9,038 nt of DNA from assembly GCA_039029935.1 (NCBI GenBank), contig JBCCFC010000514.1, positions 1 to 9,038 on the forward strand, written 5' to 3'. The position numbers and the translations under genes were made by a program. Shown here piece after piece: positions 6,102 through 9,038 of the stretch. The DNA comes from G039029935 sp039029935. GTDB lineage: Bacteria; Chloroflexota; Anaerolineae; Caldilineales; Caldilineaceae. Positions within the stretch are counted from its first letter, which is position 1. Every line of letters starts with the position of its first letter. Under the pieces are notes generated by a model that did no database searches, was not told the origin of the DNA, and was given only the letters and a program-made list of their open reading frames with translations.

Positions 6102-7232
6102 TTACAACAACTCATCAAGATTTTGCGTCCGTAGTTCTTCCACAACCTGCTTGACCTTTTGTGTCTGATCCTTTGTGCTGATCAACAACGCATCTCCTGT
6201 ATCCACAACCACCAAATTCTCAACCCCGATGAGTGTCACAATTTTTTTGTCGCTGTAGATAATATTACCACGACTGTCAATGGATAACACATTATTATGC
6301 GCCACGCAGTTGTCTTGCTCGTCTGTCTCTATAATTGTTTCCAGCGCATTCCAACTCCCAACATCATTCCAGCCCGCATTCAGCGGAACCATTGCTACAC
6401 GTTCCGCCCCTTCCATCACACCATAATCGATGCTGATCTTGGGCATCCGCGCCCACTCTTGCAGCATCACCGAAACTTCATCCGGTGTGTCAAATCCAGC
6501 CGCAATGCCTTGTAGACAGGCATAGGCTTCGGGCATCTGTCGTTCCATTTCGGCCAACATCCGATCTACACGGCTGATAAAAATGCCGCCATTCCAATAG
6601 TAACCACCATCGGCCAAGAACGTTTCCGCTGTTTCTCGATTGGGCTTTTCTAGGAATTGTGCAACCGTGTAGACAGGCAGTGTGCTGGGTTCAGCACTGT
6701 CTCCGCTACTGTCTCTATTACTGTCTCCATTACTGTCTCCATCACCAGCCCATAACAGGTCCTGACGCTTGATGTAGCCATAACCTGTGTGTGGGGAGGT
6801 TGGCTCAATGCCCAACGTGACCAAGTATCCGGCCTTGGCTGCCTCCTCGGCGCGGGCTAGCGCAGCTTGAAACGCTGGTACATCCGCAATCGCATGGTCG
6901 GCGGGCAAAATGGCGCAGACGGCTTCGGGGTCACGTCGGTGTAGGTGGATACAGGCCAGACCAATGGCAGGTGCGGTGTCTCTGCCGCTTGGTTCGGTGA
7001 TAATCTGTTTGGCGGGAATCTGTGGAAGCTGGTCCGAGGCCAATTCGCCATAGGCTTCACCCGTAATCACATACAACCGTGTCTCGTCGATCAAGCCCGC
7101 CACACGCTGGGCTGTCTCTTGAATCATGGTTGAGCCACTGCCCGTGATGTCCGAAAATTGTTTTGGGCGAGATTGGCGACTACGAGGCCATAACCGTGTG
7201 CCAATGCCACCTGCTAAAATTGCGATATGCAT
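6102..7232 (-). CDS. manC: Mannose-1-phosphate guanylyltransferase
   Basis: Converts mannose 1-phosphate and GTP to GDP-mannose and pyrophosphate in the cytoplasm, supplying mannosyl (and derived fucose or rhamnose) donors for glycans. The nucleotidyltransferase signature is complete: GGIGTRLWPRSRQSRPKQF (8-26), EPSGRDTAPA (80-89), LPADH (109-113), PHTGYGYI (147-154), FLEKP (193-197), WNGG (213-216), SIDYGVME (267-274) and GWNDVGSW (287-294). At 376 residues it lacks the C-terminal cupin/phosphomannose isomerase domain of the longer bifunctional (about 470-residue) enzymes. An extra Asp/Ser-rich loop (164-179), made of a repeated tetrapeptide, sits between GYGYI and FLEKP. The ATG has a good Shine-Dalgarno. 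The gene follows dprA by 66 bases and is separated from the next gene by a large inverted repeat. Related GDP- or sugar-nucleotidyltransferases could be confused with it, but this motif set favours ManC. Confidence 0.95.
   Translation of the reverse strand: MHIAILAGGIGTRLWPRSRQSRPKQFSDITGSGSTMIQETAQRVAGLIDETRLYVITGEAYGELASDQLPQIPAKQIITEPSGRDTAPAIGLACIHLHRRDPEAVCAILPADHAIADVPAFQAALARAEEAAKAGYLVTLGIEPTSPHTGYGYIKRQDLLWAGDGDSNGDSNRDSSGDSAEPSTLPVYTVAQFLEKPNRETAETFLADGGYYWNGGIFISRVDRMLAEMERQMPEAYACLQGIAAGFDTPDEVSVMLQEWARMPKISIDYGVMEGAERVAMVPLNAGWNDVGSWNALETIIETDEQDNCVAHNNVLSIDSRGNIIYSDKKIVTLIGVENLVVVDTGDALLISTKDQTQKVKQVVEELRTQNLDELL
6696..6743. repeat. Four tandem 12-bp copies inside manC
   Basis: Units are ACTGTCTCCGCT (6696-6707), ACTGTCTCTATT (6708-6719), ACTGTCTCCATT (6720-6731) and ACTGTCTCCATC (6732-6743). 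On the minus strand they encode DGDS-NGDS-NRDS-SGDS (residues 164-179), a hydrophilic loop between two conserved motifs of the enzyme. The in-frame unit makes slippage tolerable for the protein. Confidence 0.92.
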
Positions 7233-7238
7233 ATGCTA

Positions 7239-7244
7239 TCCTTT
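7239..7244 (-). promoter_or_regulatory. Shine-Dalgarno of manC
   Basis: On the minus strand AAAGGA lies 6 bases before the ATG at 7232-7230 (context agAAAGGAtagcatATG). This is the clearest ribosome binding site in the window and fixes the manC start. The rest of the 66-base gap to dprA shows no convincing promoter or terminator. Confidence 0.75.
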
Positions 7245-7298
7245 CTGCTGTAGGCATCTTTGCTTCTACACATCGGGCAGGATACCCGAGTTACGTTG

Positions 7299-8414
7299 CT
7301 ATGCGCGTACATAATTCATTGTCCCCACTTGACGGACCAATCCTTTGAGTTCCATCATGGCCAGCAAACTGCTGATTTGTGCAGGGTTCATAGAGGCATG
7401 ACGAATGAGGTCATCAATATGTTGTGGTTCTTTGGATAAATAAGTCAAAAGTTGTTGCTCTGGCTCTGTCATTGGAATCGTTTGTCGAACATCGTGCTGT
7501 TCATGAATGCGGGTGAGGTTTAAACTTTCGAGGACATCTTCAATGGTCAGCAGTGGGTGGGCACCTTGCTGAATGAGATAGTTGCACCCTTTACTATTGG
7601 GGCTGAGGATACTGCCTGGCACGGCAAACACTTCTCGGCTCTGCTCGGCGGCAAAATTGGCCGTGCTTAACGAGCCACTATCCATGCCCGCCTCAACCAC
7701 AATCGTACCTCGACCCAGACCACTGATAATCCGGTTGCGTGGGCGAAAGTTGTGGGCAATGGGCTGGGTTCCGACAGCGTAATCGCTGATCACCGCCCCA
7801 GCACCCTCCTGCAAGATGCGTTCGGCCAGCCCTCGGTTGGCGGCTGGATACAGTTGATCAACACCACTGCCCAACACCGCAATTGTCCGACCACCCGCAT
7901 CTAAGGCTGCTTTGTGGGCGATGCCATCAATCCCCAAGGCCAACCCACTGACAACGGTGATGCCATTCTTTGCCAATTGTGTCGCCAACGTGTGCGCCAC
8001 CTCTCGACCATAGGCCGTCGCCCGTCTCGTCCCAACAATCGCCACCGCCCACTGGTCTTGCTCTAAAAGTTGACCACGAACATAAAGAACGGGCGGGGCA
8101 TTGTCAATCAGACGTAAATTTTCAGGATAAGCCGCATCCTCCCATGTAAGTACGTCGATACCTGCTCTATGCTGCTGAATACGCACCCACTCATGTTGGG
8201 GTTGAATCTGCCGACGCATTTCCAACAGGCTCTCTTGGCTACGACGGTCTAATCCAGCCTCTTTTAGCTGTTGAATAGGGGCTTTCCACGCCGCCTCGAC
8301 CGAGCCACATGCTTCTACCAACGCGGTCAATCTGGCTGGCCCGATACCGGGGACGAGATTCATGGCAACCCAGTAGGCTTTTGGGTCTATTGACATGGGT
8401 GTTGGTTGTGTCAT
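7299..8414 (-). CDS. dprA: DNA-processing protein DprA (Smf)
   Basis: DprA binds incoming single-stranded DNA during natural transformation and loads RecA; it is also present in many bacteria not known to be competent. In the 371 residues I see a helix-hairpin-helix-like N-terminus (LVPGIGPARLTALVEACG, 20-37) and the Rossmann-like core with VGTRRATAYG (127-136), SGLALGIDGIAH (156-167), VLGSGVDQLYP (180-190), RPRNRIISGLG (224-234), EAGMDSGSLSTA (241-252) and GCNYLIQQGA (276-285). A C-terminal winged helix (about 310-371; EPQHIDDLIRHA, LMAMMELKGLV-like segment, G..NYVRA) completes the full-length form. The ATG lies 8 bases after the rimM stop, with only a weak GAAGAAG upstream inside the end of rimM, so translational coupling is plausible. 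A second in-frame ATG (Met7) has no better ribosome binding site. Confidence 0.96.
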   Translation of the reverse strand: MTQPTPMSIDPKAYWVAMNLVPGIGPARLTALVEACGSVEAAWKAPIQQLKEAGLDRRSQESLLEMRRQIQPQHEWVRIQQHRAGIDVLTWEDAAYPENLRLIDNAPPVLYVRGQLLEQDQWAVAIVGTRRATAYGREVAHTLATQLAKNGITVVSGLALGIDGIAHKAALDAGGRTIAVLGSGVDQLYPAANRGLAERILQEGAGAVISDYAVGTQPIAHNFRPRNRIISGLGRGTIVVEAGMDSGSLSTANFAAEQSREVFAVPGSILSPNSKGCNYLIQQGAHPLLTIEDVLESLNLTRIHEQHDVRQTIPMTEPEQQLLTYLSKEPQHIDDLIRHASMNPAQISSLLAMMELKGLVRQVGTMNYVRA

Positions 8415-8422
8415 GGTATCGT

Positions 8423-8995
8423 CTAGTCTTCTTCAAGTAATCCAAGCGGCAATACAACCGTCATCAAACCGTCATCTACATTTACGGTTTGAATCACATC
8501 TATAATCGCGGGAAGCAGCAGGTCTTTTCCTTTGTTGACATCGGGTGGTGTTTTGACCACATATACATCGTTGGCCCCGGTGACAAGGACATCTTTGATG
8601 GTTCCTAATGGTCGGCCTTTCGCTGTCTGCACAGCTAGCCCAATGACATCATGAATCCAGAATGTGTCATCATCCAGCGTTTCGGCATCATCTTCATGCA
8701 CAAACAACCACAAGCCCCGATAGGTCTCTGCCTTGTCGCGATTGTTGACACCGTTTAGTTTAATCAGGAAATGCGTTTTATGCACACGAGACTGCTGAAT
8801 CTGAATTTCTTGTAGGTCAGAGCCTAGAAAGAGGACAGCACCAACCGCAAATCGTTCTGGGAAATCAGTGTGCGATTCGACCTTCAACTCGCCCTTCAAC
8901 CCATGTACACCGACAATTTGCCCGACCGCGAGATAATTTTCGGGAATATGCACTTGCCGATTGCGATGCGTGTAAATGGTCTGCTCTTTCTGCAT
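8423..8995 (-). CDS. rimM: Ribosome maturation factor RimM
   Basis: RimM assists late assembly of the 30S subunit head, binding ribosomal protein S19. The 190 residues contain the N-terminal beta-barrel (VGQIVGVHGLKGELKV at 24-39; the family's G-x-HG-x-x-GE pattern), the inter-domain N..D..AETYRG motif (84-94), and the PRC-barrel C-terminal domain beginning FWIHDVIGL (112-120), with GTIKDVLVTGANDVYVV (131-147) and LLLPAI (159-164). About 20 residues precede the first conserved motif, slightly more than usual. The ATG has no obvious Shine-Dalgarno, and a GTG at codon 15 is an alternative without a better site. The 43 bases between the ATG and the window edge show no recognisable gene end. In many genomes rimM sits with ffh, rpsP and a KH-domain protein upstream, which would lie outside this window. 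Confidence 0.95.
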   Translation of the reverse strand: MQKEQTIYTHRNRQVHIPENYLAVGQIVGVHGLKGELKVESHTDFPERFAVGAVLFLGSDLQEIQIQQSRVHKTHFLIKLNGVNNRDKAETYRGLWLFVHEDDAETLDDDTFWIHDVIGLAVQTAKGRPLGTIKDVLVTGANDVYVVKTPPDVNKGKDLLLPAIIDVIQTVNVDDGLMTVVLPLGLLEED

Positions 8996-9038
8996 GGTTG
9001 TTTTTGTGATCTGAATATGCCTTTAGGCTAATCCACAA

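Noticed and set aside
7273..7289. Hairpin TCGGG-7 bases-CCCGA in the dprA/manC gap
   Set aside because: A five-base-pair stem with no U-tract; easily chance, and manC appears to be read from the same direction.

Overview
The window looks like a chromosomal segment from a bacterium of moderate GC content, most likely a member of the Chloroflexota (Anaerolineae/Caldilineae-like). This assignment is an inference. It rests on a very large AfsR-like BTAD/NB-ARC/TPR regulator and on a two-membrane-segment protein whose N-terminal 'WPV..W.DS.P.DL' stretch and C-terminal 'GEFLGECG.G' domain resemble uncharacterised proteins I associate with that phylum. No rRNA, tRNA, CRISPR array, transposase or phage gene was seen.

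Layout. Bases 1-199 are AT-rich and non-coding. They open with a 51-bp near-perfect palindrome cut by the window edge and probably hold the promoter of the first gene. A 1229-residue signal-transduction ATPase and transcriptional regulator follows on the + strand (200-3889). Every other gene lies on the minus strand, in transcription order: rimM (8995-8423), dprA (8414-7299), a mannose-1-phosphate guanylyltransferase manC (7232-6102), and a 692-residue membrane-anchored protein of unknown function (5983-3905). The last gene converges on the regulator with only 15 bases between the stop codons.

How the genes relate. rimM and dprA are 8 bases apart and very likely co-transcribed. manC follows after 66 bases with its own good ribosome binding site. 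The 692-residue protein is separated from manC by 118 bases that are almost filled by an imperfect 98-bp inverted repeat with a perfect 15-bp core. RimM (30S maturation) and DprA (ssDNA/RecA loading in transformation) are housekeeping proteins. ManC makes GDP-mannose for glycans. The membrane protein has an acidic, proline-rich, probably disordered cytoplasmic region and a conserved C-terminal domain. I do not recognise its function, and it is the least explained gene here.

No complete new defence or mobile system is evident. The items most worth a second look are the two large palindromes, the uncharacterised membrane protein, and four in-frame tandem repeat tracts in three genes.
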